Of a stretch of 64,000 nt of DNA, positions 18,801-25,609 are shown piece after piece (the stretch's first letter is position 1; each line of letters opens with the position of its first letter). The position numbers and the translations under genes are program-made. The stretch is from Sphingopyxis sp. CCNWLW2 (GTDB taxonomy: Bacteria; Pseudomonadota; Alphaproteobacteria; Sphingomonadales; Sphingomonadaceae), in the NCBI RefSeq assembly GCF_037095755.1, contig NZ_JBAWKJ010000001.1, positions 248,001 to 312,000 on the forward strand, in the 5' to 3' direction. Below the pieces are notes generated by a model, which saw nothing but the letters and a program-made list of their open reading frames with translations, did no database searches and was not told the origin of the DNA.

Positions 18801-20605
18801 CGGCGGGTATCGCCAATCTGACCGGCACCGTGGCGGCGGGACGCAATGCGACGATCACCGCGCAGGGCGTGACGCTCGCCGCGCTCACCAGCCCCGGCGG
18901 CTCCGCGATCCCGACGCTGAGCGCCGACGGCGATGTCGTCGTCAATTCGTCCGCGGGCATATCGGGCGGCGGCGTCCGCGCGCTGGGCAATGCGACGCTG
19001 ACCGCGGGGACCGCGATCGGCATCACGTCGATCGAGGGACAGGATGTGACGCTCACCGGCGCGACCGGGGTCGCCGCGAACCAGGCCAATGTCCTCGGCA
19101 CGACCAGCCTCGACAGCAGCGACGGCAATATCCAGCTCGGCAGCCTCATCGCGGCGGGTACGATCAACGCCAGCGGCAATGCGATCCGCATTGAGAGCGG
19201 CGGCGATCTGCATTTTGCCACGCTGACCACCGACGTCGGCGACGCCTATGTCCGCGGGGGAGGCGACTTCTCGGTCGCCACCGGCACTGTCGCCGGCACC
19301 GCCGACCTTCGCACGCAGGGCGAGGCGATGACCATCGGCAACCTCACCGCTGCGAACGCGATCATCGAAAATGCGGGCGGCTTCCTCAATCTCGATACTG
19401 TTACCGTCGCGGGCAACCTCACCGCCGCGGCGCGCGCATCGCTCGGGATCAACGGCGTCGTCACCGGCCAGTCGATCTCGCTCGCCTCGGCGGGAATCAG
19501 CATTGCGCCGACGGGCCGCGTCGGCACCGCGGGCGTGACCCAGCAGCTGTCGGTCGCCAACAACAACACCGCCAACCAGACCTTCGTCGGTGGCACTGCC
19601 GGCCCGAACGGGCCCAACGGCTATCATATCGACGCCGACGAGCTGACGCGCCTCTATGGCACACAGATCGAAATCTTCGCGCCCGAGGTGCAGAGCGCGG
19701 GCCCCGTTTCGGTCGGGTCGGCAACGCCGCCCGACGTCGTCGTCGACACCTTCACGATGACCGGCGGCGCATCGAACGCCAACCTCGGCGCCAATGGCGC
19801 GCTGACGATCCGCACCCCGGGCAAGATGCGCGTGATCGGCAATGTCCAGCTGACGGGCCTCACCGACGCCAACGCGCTCAACCTTGTTGCGGGCGACGCG
19901 CTCGAGGTCATCCTCGGCCGCGGCAGCGTCCGGTTGCTCGGGGCAAATAATGCGCCGGGCGGGCAGCTCAACTTGGCATCGGACGACATCATCGTCGCGA
20001 CCGAAGCCGCCATTACCGCGGTTGGCGCGGCGACGACGACCGACGCGATCAATACGCGCCTCGGCCAGAATGACGGCGTCACGCTCGACGAGGGCGCGCT
20101 GTTCGCGCGCGGCATCCGCGCCGACGTCGCGGGCGGCTTCTACGTCCAGAACAGCGGGGCGGGCACCGACTTCGCGCAGCGCCGTGGGCTGACCTTCGGC
20201 GCCGGAGGGCTCGACGTGCGAACGCAAGGGACGTCGCGCATCGTCATCAACGGGGTGCAGCTTGGCGCGGGCGGCCAGATCACCGGCATCGACACGGTCC
20301 CGCTGCTGACGATCAATGGCGCAGCGCCGGTGGTCGGCAGCTATGATCGCCGGTCGACCTTCAATGGCTGCCTTATCGCCAGTCCGAGCGGCTGCACGAC
20401 CGTGACCTTCGAGTTCCAGACCAATTTCCCGGTCCAGGATATCATCGACGAAGAGGTCGAAGATGAGGCGCGTGGCGAGGGCAATAATTTCCCGCAGCCG
20501 CTGATCACGATGCGCGACATCGATCCGATGACCGGCGAGCCGCTGCTCGACGATCCGGTGACCGGCGCGGGTAACGACGATCTGTGGACGCCGCCGCAGC
20601 AATAA
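12812..20605 (+). CDS. Giant filamentous hemagglutinin-type exoprotein (TpsA)
   Basis: A 2,597-residue secreted protein 2 bases after tpsB. Signal peptide residues 1-48 (LLTSCAIAAGMMALAYGGPALAQ). Residues about 60-290 are a TPS secretion domain (hemagglutination-activity fold), with NIWFYNAGGILIGATGIIN in the position of the usual NPNG motif and a VDGSAAYVAAEQ segment. Residues about 465-1465 are extremely Gly-rich repeats (GGNG, GTGGTA). Residues about 1470-2480 are a beta-helix stalk, followed by a tail with a Cys pair (NGCLIASPSGCT) and an acidic end. A start at 12839 with GAGGACA upstream is equally possible and keeps the signal peptide. Likely role: surface adhesin or biofilm fibre. No toxin domain or immunity gene follows, so it does not look like a CDI system. 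Confidence 0.9.
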   Translation: MNFASRTTDMRAIASLSPSGPGKQRLLTSCAIAAGMMALAYGGPALAQVAGSGTITTLPSGTTAGTGVNPSTVNVTGPQSIVDWTPSNTPVAGVIDFLPGGNTLNYVGDTAGYVVLNRFVDGAGTSITDQIGLNGIVNSYVGATTGPRGGNIWFYNAGGILIGATGIINVGSLVLTTNDIITTGGLFGPGGEIRFNGAAGSTSAITVNGAINANNVGNPGSSYIALVAPRVVQAGAVRVDGSAAYVAAEQAEIRINGGLFDINVTRGVEGGNAITHTGTTTGPAHQDGDTDQSRIYMVAIPKNDAVTMLVSGAIGYDDAVSATEEDGAVRLSAGYNIVGGDLATTPVNATAANITAGDTLFRSSTVARASNVLAAQPTQPLPSSPPPLSSAGQFFVEGNGTFIGDASATVSIGANQSGGAAGTFTVQSGGRDSAPGNAAVNITGGTFSAPGALSILASGTPDALTGDSQGGTASLTITGGSVTTAGVTVEANGFGDRDAGGSSGNGRGGNASISVSGTGSSLTAGNIFINALGTGDRNFVSGPPAANGSGTGGTASLTVANGGSVGPAALLSLDARGLGGIGLTQSGDGTGGTARITVSGTGSTLSTTQSFVQAAGEGGRNVGGFLTQNGGNGTGGTAEILINADATSVVSLGDLGASGFGRGGDAGGSENTTGGDALGGIARLTVDGGINAQFTSITLDASAAAGTATTPSGTTGQAGNARANNVTLAATNGSTISSSGVINLFAVGMNRFPFNPAGENFGSGTGGNVAVNATAGGTISTGNRFTVQAMGGNMSNAVTQSAGNGVGGNVDFLADGGTIVAEVYEVNASSSTAHVVGTGGAAQGGTIDLFARNGGEIRATLDATNQLHVSATSGSSAAGAAAMGGTIQLIADGGRLDLGVGADLIAGGTSGGAITAGATDPTGIGGTILIGTTASSGSAIDYGQIFAVADGRTAVELEVPGGPIDSSGNGLGGTVTLDVRGGTLSGGLIELSANGVGSGGSANGTGGTATFTQTGGDISISDLSVSADGIGGIAQGVSGTGTGGVTTIDLSGGTITAADIIASANGEGRSGMDGNDDDPANIIAGGTGGAGVGGNAAINIGGTAVVDASVIEANANGTGGTGGGFNAGFGSPPGTPGNGGNGSGGTASVNLTGGSVTASSVTAEASGIGGEGGSSFFSSSSGSATGVGVGGGGGIGRGGRATIGLAATSGTITDVGAVAQGTGGLGGTHNVGGTGGDGYGGIAQAIVDDFDAGTLQIALDSTAQGGNGANGRDGGGGNGGNAFGGTSSVLADGPNAIVEVTQANFVTGATGGNGGNGNLGFASSAAIAPSGGDGGSAQGGAIEVISRDGAAMTLGLAAGDVVELGSTGIGGNGGNGSTADFGAGNIGGDGGLGGGGVGGSVRLIADGGTVTTAGESLEINVSGQSGTGGNGGLAGGGGSLPGTNGGFAGTGGGRVHIDALTTNAGPGLIDLGNTNIFASGDTAGRVEIRSDSRINFTSLDVEVRGLANPTNNDTGTAPAGIFLGATGGTIEAGSLTLGTDGSIGLYAEGAGHVIVGETAQLQAGDQIDIRHDLRGANAAPTIEATDDLFIVAGTSISGAPGSLLAAGGTLSLTGEGPAATIGVDRLDATDIAINGGGAASVEHAEAVNDFAASAASFRTGLNSIITGGDISITSPGAVDLGNSTAGGFVQVQGQSITFNSITAGLSVGLSAEGTTAGAEGIRGGSISAGEDINLFANSIALTGNVTGAASFFAFGTGGAVAVNNADVDGNISIFSAADLSGIYVAGGNIFLNSDANINASAQANGGYVDRNGIAAEGNLFVIAADNAALTDSSAARMFGVNAGAAASIDGGTAGEDVLVIAGTTASLTDVTGGDDITVRAAGNIDALNVRTTGTGADTHILDFSTASGSPTFTIGTGEGSQGINGADIVMASTAGAIEAATLSAGDDILLNAANSIAVNGATTLGLGTTGGDSSIRTQGGGATLAGLDAFSDVVVDAAGIANLTGTVAAGRNATITAQGVTLAALTSPGGSAIPTLSADGDVVVNSSAGISGGGVRALGNATLTAGTAIGITSIEGQDVTLTGATGVAANQANVLGTTSLDSSDGNIQLGSLIAAGTINASGNAIRIESGGDLHFATLTTDVGDAYVRGGGDFSVATGTVAGTADLRTQGEAMTIGNLTAANAIIENAGGFLNLDTVTVAGNLTAAARASLGINGVVTGQSISLASAGISIAPTGRVGTAGVTQQLSVANNNTANQTFVGGTAGPNGPNGYHIDADELTRLYGTQIEIFAPEVQSAGPVSVGSATPPDVVVDTFTMTGGASNANLGANGALTIRTPGKMRVIGNVQLTGLTDANALNLVAGDALEVILGRGSVRLLGANNAPGGQLNLASDDIIVATEAAITAVGAATTTDAINTRLGQNDGVTLDEGALFARGIRADVAGGFYVQNSGAGTDFAQRRGLTFGAGGLDVRTQGTSRIVINGVQLGAGGQITGIDTVPLLTINGAAPVVGSYDRRSTFNGCLIASPSGCTTVTFEFQTNFPVQDIIDEEVEDEARGEGNNFPQPLITMRDIDPMTGEPLLDDPVTGAGNDDLWTPPQQ
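14212..17200 (+). repeat. Glycine-rich repeat block inside tpsA
   Basis: About 3 kb of imperfect repeats rich in GGCGGC and GGCAAC/GGCACC codons, encoding GGNGGNG, GTGGTA and GGAGGxG motifs between short beta-strand segments. The units are degenerate in length and sequence, so it is a protein-level repeat rather than an exact tandem DNA repeat. It is the most repetitive stretch of the window and a likely site for recombination or assembly error. Confidence 0.85.
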
Positions 20606-20639
20606 GGCTTTCGGTTGACGCCGGCGGGCGGAGCAAGGC

Positions 20640-22094
20640 ATGGGCGCGGTTATGACCGACGCCCCCGCCTCCCCGCTCAAGCTGTTCAACAGCCTGACGC
20701 GCAGTCTCGAAGAGTTCGAGCCCGTCCACCCCGGCGAGGCGCGCGTCTATAGCTGCGGACCGACGGTCTATAATTATCAGCATATTGGCAATATGCGCGC
20801 TTATGTCTTTGGCGACACGCTGGGGCGAACGCTGTCGTACAAGGGTTATAAGCTTACCCACGTCATCAACATCACCGATGTCGGGCATCTGACCTCGGAC
20901 GCCGATGTCGGCGATGACAAGATGGAGAAGGCCGCCGCCGCGCAAGGGAAAAGCGCTTGGGACATCGCGGCTTTCTATCAGGCGGATTTTGAGACCGATC
21001 TTGCGCGGTTAAATATCCGAGACAAGCAGCACCCGCGCGCCACCGAATATGTCGAAGCGATGATTCAATGGGGCAAAAACATCGCCGACAAGCATTGCTA
21101 CGAACTCGATGGCGGCCTCTATTTCGATACCGCCACCGTCCCCGACTATGGCCGCCTCGCGCGTCACGGCACTGATGAGGGCGAGAGCCGCATCGATCCC
21201 GTCGATGGCAAACGTGCGCTCGCCGACTTTGCAATCTGGCGCAAGACGCCGCCGGGCGAGACGCGCCAGATGGAGTGGAATTCGCCCTGGGGTCGCGGCG
21301 CACCCGGCTGGCACCTCGAATGCTCGGTGATGTCGGAGGCCCTGCTCGGCTTTCCGTTCGATATTCACACCGGCGGCATCGACCACCGCGAGATTCACCA
21401 CCCGAACGAGATCGCGCAAAACCAGGCACACAGCTGCTCGCCAGACAGCGGCGCGCGGATATGGATGCACAATAATTTCCTCGTCGACCGCAGCGGCAAG
21501 ATGTCGAAATCGAGCGGCGAATTTTTGCGCCTGCAATTGCTGGTCGACAAGGGCTACCACCCCCTCGCCTATCGCCTGATGTGCCTGCAGGCGCATTATC
21601 GCAGCGAGCTGGAGTTCAGCTGGGACAGTCTTGGCGCCGCGCTGACGCGGCTCAAGCGGCTGGTGATGGCGGCCGCCGCGGCGCGCGATGTGGAAGCCGC
21701 CGAGCCGACCGACCGACGCCTCACCGACCTGTTGGCGAAGTTCGACGCGGCGATGTCGGACGACCTCAATACGCCCGTCGCGCTCACGCTGCTCGAAGAA
21801 ACGGCGGCGATGAAAAAGATCGACGCGGGCCAGAAACGCGCGGCGCTCGCCGCGATGGATGCGGTGCTCGGCCTCGGCTTGCTGACGACCGCGCGCACCG
21901 ACCTGCGCGTCCGCCCCAAGACCGCGACGATCGGCGAAGACGAGATCGAAGCGACGCTCGCGCGCCGCAAGGACGCGCGCGCCGCCAAGGATTTTGCGGC
22001 CTCCGATGCCCTCCGCGACGAACTCGTCGCCGCGGGGGTCGAGGTGATGGACGGCGACCCGATCGGATGGGACTGGCAACCAGCCGCCAATTAG
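20640..22094 (+). CDS. cysS: Cysteine--tRNA ligase
   Basis: A 484-residue class I aminoacyl-tRNA synthetase that charges tRNA-Cys. The HIGH motif appears as YQHIGNMRAYV, the zinc-site Cys as SCGPTVYN and ECSVM with GIDHREIHHPNE, and the KMSKS loop as GKMSKSSGEF. The C-terminal anticodon-binding region ends RDELVAAGVEVMDGDP. Length is normal. ATG 20640 has GGAG at good spacing; an internal ATG at 20652 (MTDAPAS) is an alternative. It lies 34 bases after tpsA and marks the return to housekeeping genes. Confidence 0.97.
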   Translation: MGAVMTDAPASPLKLFNSLTRSLEEFEPVHPGEARVYSCGPTVYNYQHIGNMRAYVFGDTLGRTLSYKGYKLTHVINITDVGHLTSDADVGDDKMEKAAAAQGKSAWDIAAFYQADFETDLARLNIRDKQHPRATEYVEAMIQWGKNIADKHCYELDGGLYFDTATVPDYGRLARHGTDEGESRIDPVDGKRALADFAIWRKTPPGETRQMEWNSPWGRGAPGWHLECSVMSEALLGFPFDIHTGGIDHREIHHPNEIAQNQAHSCSPDSGARIWMHNNFLVDRSGKMSKSSGEFLRLQLLVDKGYHPLAYRLMCLQAHYRSELEFSWDSLGAALTRLKRLVMAAAAARDVEAAEPTDRRLTDLLAKFDAAMSDDLNTPVALTLLEETAAMKKIDAGQKRAALAAMDAVLGLGLLTTARTDLRVRPKTATIGEDEIEATLARRKDARAAKDFAASDALRDELVAAGVEVMDGDPIGWDWQPAAN

Positions 22095-22132
22095 AGGCTT
22101 GTCGCAGGCCCGCGGGCTGCTAGCTTCGTTGC

Positions 22133-22489
22133 ATGTCGCAACTGATCTGCTGGCTGCTCGTCGGCCTTGTCCACCTGATCCCGGCGCTGGCGCTGTTCCG
22201 GCCGGCGTTGATCACGCGGCTATATGGTATCGCGCCGGACAGCCCGATCTTCCTGCTGATGCACCATCGCGCCGCGCTGTTCTTCGCGGTGCTCGTCGCC
22301 TGCGTGTGGGCGGCATTCGATCCCGGCGGTCGCAAGCTTGCGACCTTGCTCGCCGCGATCTCGATGCTCAGCTTCCTATATCTCTATCAGTCCTATGGGT
22401 GCCCCCCGGCGCTCGGCACCATCGCGCTCGTCGACCTGATCGGCCTCGCCCCGCTGGCCTGGGCGGGCTGGCACGCATTTCAGCAGTAG
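22133..22489 (+). CDS. Small four-helix membrane protein, function unknown
   Basis: A 118-residue integral membrane protein with four predicted helices (LICWLLVGLVHLIPALALF, AALFFAVLVACVWAAF, LATLLAAISMLSFLYLY, IALVDLIGLAPLAWAGW) and short loops. GCPPALG between helices 3 and 4 holds the only Cys in the second half. It ends 7 bases before the dehydrogenase gene and is probably co-transcribed with it. I recognise no catalytic motif. Confidence 0.75.
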   Translation: MSQLICWLLVGLVHLIPALALFRPALITRLYGIAPDSPIFLLMHHRAALFFAVLVACVWAAFDPGGRKLATLLAAISMLSFLYLYQSYGCPPALGTIALVDLIGLAPLAWAGWHAFQQ

Positions 22490-22496
22490 GAAAATC

Positions 22497-23441
22497 ATGA
22501 CCAAGACCGTCACCGTCCTTTCGGGCCTGATCCGTCCCCTTGTCGAAAACCGGCTGCCCGACTGGATCGAACCCAAATTCTTCGCGTCAAAGGAAGAGGC
22601 GCTCGAACTCGCGCCGCAGGCCGAGATCGGCTGGTTCGACATGTACGACAAGAAGGATATGGCAGCGGTCATCACCGCCGCGACCGGCCTCAAATGGCTC
22701 AATTCGATCTATGCCGGGGTCGACGGCATGCCGCTGGGCCTGCTGCGCGAGCGCGGCACCGTGCTGACCAATGGCGCGGGGATCAATGCGATCACCATCG
22801 CCGAATATGTCGTGATGGGGATGCTCACCGTCGCCAAGGGCTACCGCGATGTCGTGCGCGCGCAGGAACGCCGCGAATGGCTGATGGATTCGCCGGGCAA
22901 GGTCGAGCTGTTCGGGTCGAGGGCGCTGCTCCTCGGCTATGGCGCGATCGGCAAGCTGATCGAGGAACGGCTGAAGGCATTCGCGGTCGACGTCACCGTG
23001 GTCCGTCGCTCACCCGGTCCGAACACGCTGACCCCCGACCAGTGGCGCGCGCAGCTCGGCGAGTTCGACTGGGTGATCCTCGCGGTCCCCGCGACCCCCG
23101 AAACCGACGGCATGATCGGCGCCGCCGAGCTCGCGGCGATGAAGCCGACCGCGACGCTGATCAACATCGCGCGCGGCAGCGTCGTCGATCAGGACGCGCT
23201 GATCGCGGCGCTCGATGCGCAGCAGATCGCCTCGGCCTTCCTAGACGTCACAACACCCGAACCGCTCCCCGCCGACGATCCGCTGTGGAGCCTCGACAAT
23301 GCGCATATCACAATGCATCTGTCGGGCCGCGCGCAGGACAAGATGTTCATCCGATCGGCGCAGCGCTTCCTCGAAAATCTCGATCGCTGGAAAAAGGACG
23401 AAGCCGTCGAGCCGCGGGTGGACTTGACCCTGGGTTACTAA
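22497..23441 (+). CDS. D-2-hydroxyacid dehydrogenase family protein
   Basis: A 314-residue NAD(P)-dependent oxidoreductase of the D-isomer-specific family. The nucleotide-binding site is LLLGYGAIGKLIEERL (residues about 142-157). Catalytic Arg lies in INIARGSVVDQDAL, Glu in TPEPLPADDPLW and the expected His in NAHITMHLSGRAQ. The family interconverts 2-oxo and D-2-hydroxy acids; the substrate cannot be read from sequence. The stop codon overlaps by 4 bases the stop of the convergent acyltransferase gene. Confidence 0.9.
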   Translation: MTKTVTVLSGLIRPLVENRLPDWIEPKFFASKEEALELAPQAEIGWFDMYDKKDMAAVITAATGLKWLNSIYAGVDGMPLGLLRERGTVLTNGAGINAITIAEYVVMGMLTVAKGYRDVVRAQERREWLMDSPGKVELFGSRALLLGYGAIGKLIEERLKAFAVDVTVVRRSPGPNTLTPDQWRAQLGEFDWVILAVPATPETDGMIGAAELAAMKPTATLINIARGSVVDQDALIAALDAQQIASAFLDVTTPEPLPADDPLWSLDNAHITMHLSGRAQDKMFIRSAQRFLENLDRWKKDEAVEPRVDLTLGY

Positions 23442-24517
23442 TCTCCCTCGACGACCGAAAATCTCCGATCAGTTTCTCTAAGGACGGTTGCGAGCTTGGG
23501 GGCATTCAAAGCCCGCCGTTCGAATCGTTCCAGAATGGCCTTTTGATAGGGTCTCTCGACGCGTCGATAGAGAAAGTCGGCGGCCAAAATAATGACCGCC
23601 CAGGTTGGAAGAACGGCGATCAACCCCAGCGTCTGTGTCGGCGTAGTGAGCCCCGAAAGGATCGCCCAGCTCATGATATAAATAGGAACATGAAGCAGGT
23701 AGATCGCATAGCTGCGCTCACCCAACCAGACCAGCGGACGAGCCTCCATGATCTCGCTTCGCAGCGCTAAAAGGATCGCAGCCGGCCACGCGATGAGGAT
23801 CGCCAAGATCAGCCAAGCCCCGTCCGGCACGATGATAAAGGGCAGCGCAGCCAGCGGCGCCAAGACCAAGTTGGGTATTCGATCGGCAAGGCCCTTTGAT
23901 TGACACAACAGGACGCCGCCGAAAAAACCCAGGAAACCGCGGCCGACAAGGGAATTCCAGACGCCGAACTCAGCAATGGAATAGACGCCGAACACCATCG
24001 CGACCAGCATCGCCGCCTGAAGAAATCGCGTGCCGGCAATGGCTGCCAAACAGAAAACTGCATAGCAAAGCACTTCGACCGAAAGCGACCATGCCGGGCT
24101 ATTCAGCGTATGGGTCGGATCGGCCACGAAGACATGTAGCATCAGCAACGAGAGCAGCGAATTGCACCACGTCGTATCGGGAAAGTTAATGGTTACGGCG
24201 ATTGTGAAGGCCAGAGTGATCGCATGCAAAGGCCAGAGTCGAGCAAAGCGGGAAACAGCAAATCCCGACGCTGTAGTTCCCGAGCGCATTCGCCAGCGAT
24301 CAAGGTAGCAATGTGCGAAGACAAAGCCGGAAAGCACAAAAAACAGGTCGACCATCGACCAGCCCCAAGTCTGAAACCACATTATGACCGGAAGCCCATC
24401 GAGCGGATTTTCCTGTCCGCCGAACAGCAGCCGCGCATGAAATATCAGGCTGACGATGCAGGCCGCGACGCCGCGCAGTCCATCCAGTCGCAACAACCGT
24501 TTCGGGGGATGGTCCAT
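23438..24517 (-). CDS. Membrane-bound acyltransferase (acyltransferase family 3, OafA-like)
   Basis: A 359-residue protein from ATG 24517 (MDHPPKRLLRLDGLRGVAA). RLDGLRG is the conserved N-terminal motif, IFHARLLF carries the catalytic-type His, and WSMVDLFFVLSGFVFA the next family signature; about ten transmembrane helices follow. Members acetylate or succinylate sugars of surface polysaccharides, peptidoglycan or antibiotics. Base composition is visibly less GC-rich than neighbours, and the 197 bases upstream are AT-rich, which suggests horizontal acquisition. An upstream ATG at 24592 gives an unlikely N-terminal extension. Confidence 0.88.
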   Translation of the reverse strand: MDHPPKRLLRLDGLRGVAACIVSLIFHARLLFGGQENPLDGLPVIMWFQTWGWSMVDLFFVLSGFVFAHCYLDRWRMRSGTTASGFAVSRFARLWPLHAITLAFTIAVTINFPDTTWCNSLLSLLMLHVFVADPTHTLNSPAWSLSVEVLCYAVFCLAAIAGTRFLQAAMLVAMVFGVYSIAEFGVWNSLVGRGFLGFFGGVLLCQSKGLADRIPNLVLAPLAALPFIIVPDGAWLILAILIAWPAAILLALRSEIMEARPLVWLGERSYAIYLLHVPIYIMSWAILSGLTTPTQTLGLIAVLPTWAVIILAADFLYRRVERPYQKAILERFERRALNAPKLATVLRETDRRFSVVEGD

Positions 24518-24714
24518 GTTTCCGTACGATCCCCAAAAGGCACATCGCCCACAAACGGCTATCGCGCTAGCCGGTAAATACTCTCGGCCCAATGGCAGAT
24601 CGGTCTAAATATTGTCAGTAAAAAACAAATTAATGTAGTGACTTTACCTTCACTTGTCGAGTGGCACTAGGAGAGGCCTCCCGCTGACGAATCCGGCGTC
24701 GATCTGTCGCTCGG

Positions 24715-25566
24715 CTATTGGCGCGGCCGCTCGGCCTTCAACTCGCGCACCAGCGGTTGTAGCCGTTCGTCATATTTGGCGAGCATCGTATGCGCGCCGG
24801 CGTGGTCGTAGAAGCTGACGAGTTCGCGCCCATTCCAACGGTGGAGCGCATAAGCGGGATCTTCAGCGACGATCATCGGCCGGTCGTCGGGCTTGTTCTC
24901 GTCGATGGGCCTCAGATCGAGCGAGACCTGCGGCGCGGTCGACGAACAGATCGCGATTGTGCGCCCCTCCCACGCAACAGTCACCGAGCGGTGGAGGTGG
25001 CCGCAGATCAGTCCACGAACCTGCGGATGGCGGCGTACCACGTCGGTGAAGACCGCGACCCACGGCTCGTCGGGGTCGGTGTTCATCCACTCGATCCCGC
25101 TTTCGATCGGCGGATGGTGCATGACGATATAGGTGGGCTTGGCGCTGTCCTTCGCCAGTTCGGCGTCGAGCCACGCGGCGCGCCGGTCGCAGAACGCCCC
25201 GCCGTGGCGCCCTTCCTCCAGCGTATCGATCGTCACCAGCCGCAGTTCGGGGAGTTCTATCGTGTACTGAACGAAACCGTTGCCGTCGTCGAGACCGGGA
25301 AAGCGGGCGTGGAAATTGTCGCGCAGGTCGTGATTGCCGACGCTCGGCCACACCGGAAAGGGACAGCGCGAAAAGGCGGTCGCGAGGCGGCGATAACTGT
25401 CGTCGTCGCCGCGATCGGAAAGATCGCCGGTGGCGAGCAGCAAGTCGGGGCGGTTCGGCCCCTCGATCAGCACGTCGAGCACCTCGTCGAGGCGCTTGCG
25501 GTTATATTCGGCCGGATTGTCCGGATCGAACCCGATATGGATATCTGTGATCTGCGCGATCAGCAT
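24715..25566 (-). CDS. cpdA: Metallophosphoesterase, CpdA-like 3',5'-cyclic nucleotide phosphodiesterase
   Basis: A 283-residue calcineurin-like phosphoesterase with the full set of metal motifs: TDIHIG (DxH), ATGDLSDRGDDDSY (GDxxDxG), SVGNHDLRDNF (GNHD), VMHHPPIESG and CGHLHRS (GHxH). The DxDIHIG start and this spacing match class III cyclic nucleotide phosphodiesterases such as E. coli CpdA and M. tuberculosis Rv0805. GGGGGAC precedes the start. It lies 43 bases downstream of the decaheme gene on the same strand, probably as the last gene of the cNMP-regulated electron-transfer operon. Other nucleotide phosphoesters remain possible substrates. Confidence 0.85.
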   Translation of the reverse strand: MLIAQITDIHIGFDPDNPAEYNRKRLDEVLDVLIEGPNRPDLLLATGDLSDRGDDDSYRRLATAFSRCPFPVWPSVGNHDLRDNFHARFPGLDDGNGFVQYTIELPELRLVTIDTLEEGRHGGAFCDRRAAWLDAELAKDSAKPTYIVMHHPPIESGIEWMNTDPDEPWVAVFTDVVRRHPQVRGLICGHLHRSVTVAWEGRTIAICSSTAPQVSLDLRPIDENKPDDRPMIVAEDPAYALHRWNGRELVSFYDHAGAHTMLAKYDERLQPLVRELKAERPRQ

Positions 25567-25609
25567 ATCCGTCCCCCGTTCCGGTCGGCTGGTCCCGACC
25601 CATAAAACC

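Noticed and set aside
12812..20605. tpsA as a contact-dependent inhibition (CdiA) toxin
   Set aside because: No C-terminal toxin domain or delimiting motif is visible and the next gene is cysS, not an immunity gene.
18470..20689. A 739-codon minus-strand frame opposite the tpsA C-terminal part
   Set aside because: No recognisable domain, Arg/Ala-biased composition, and no start signal; typical open antisense frame in high-GC DNA.
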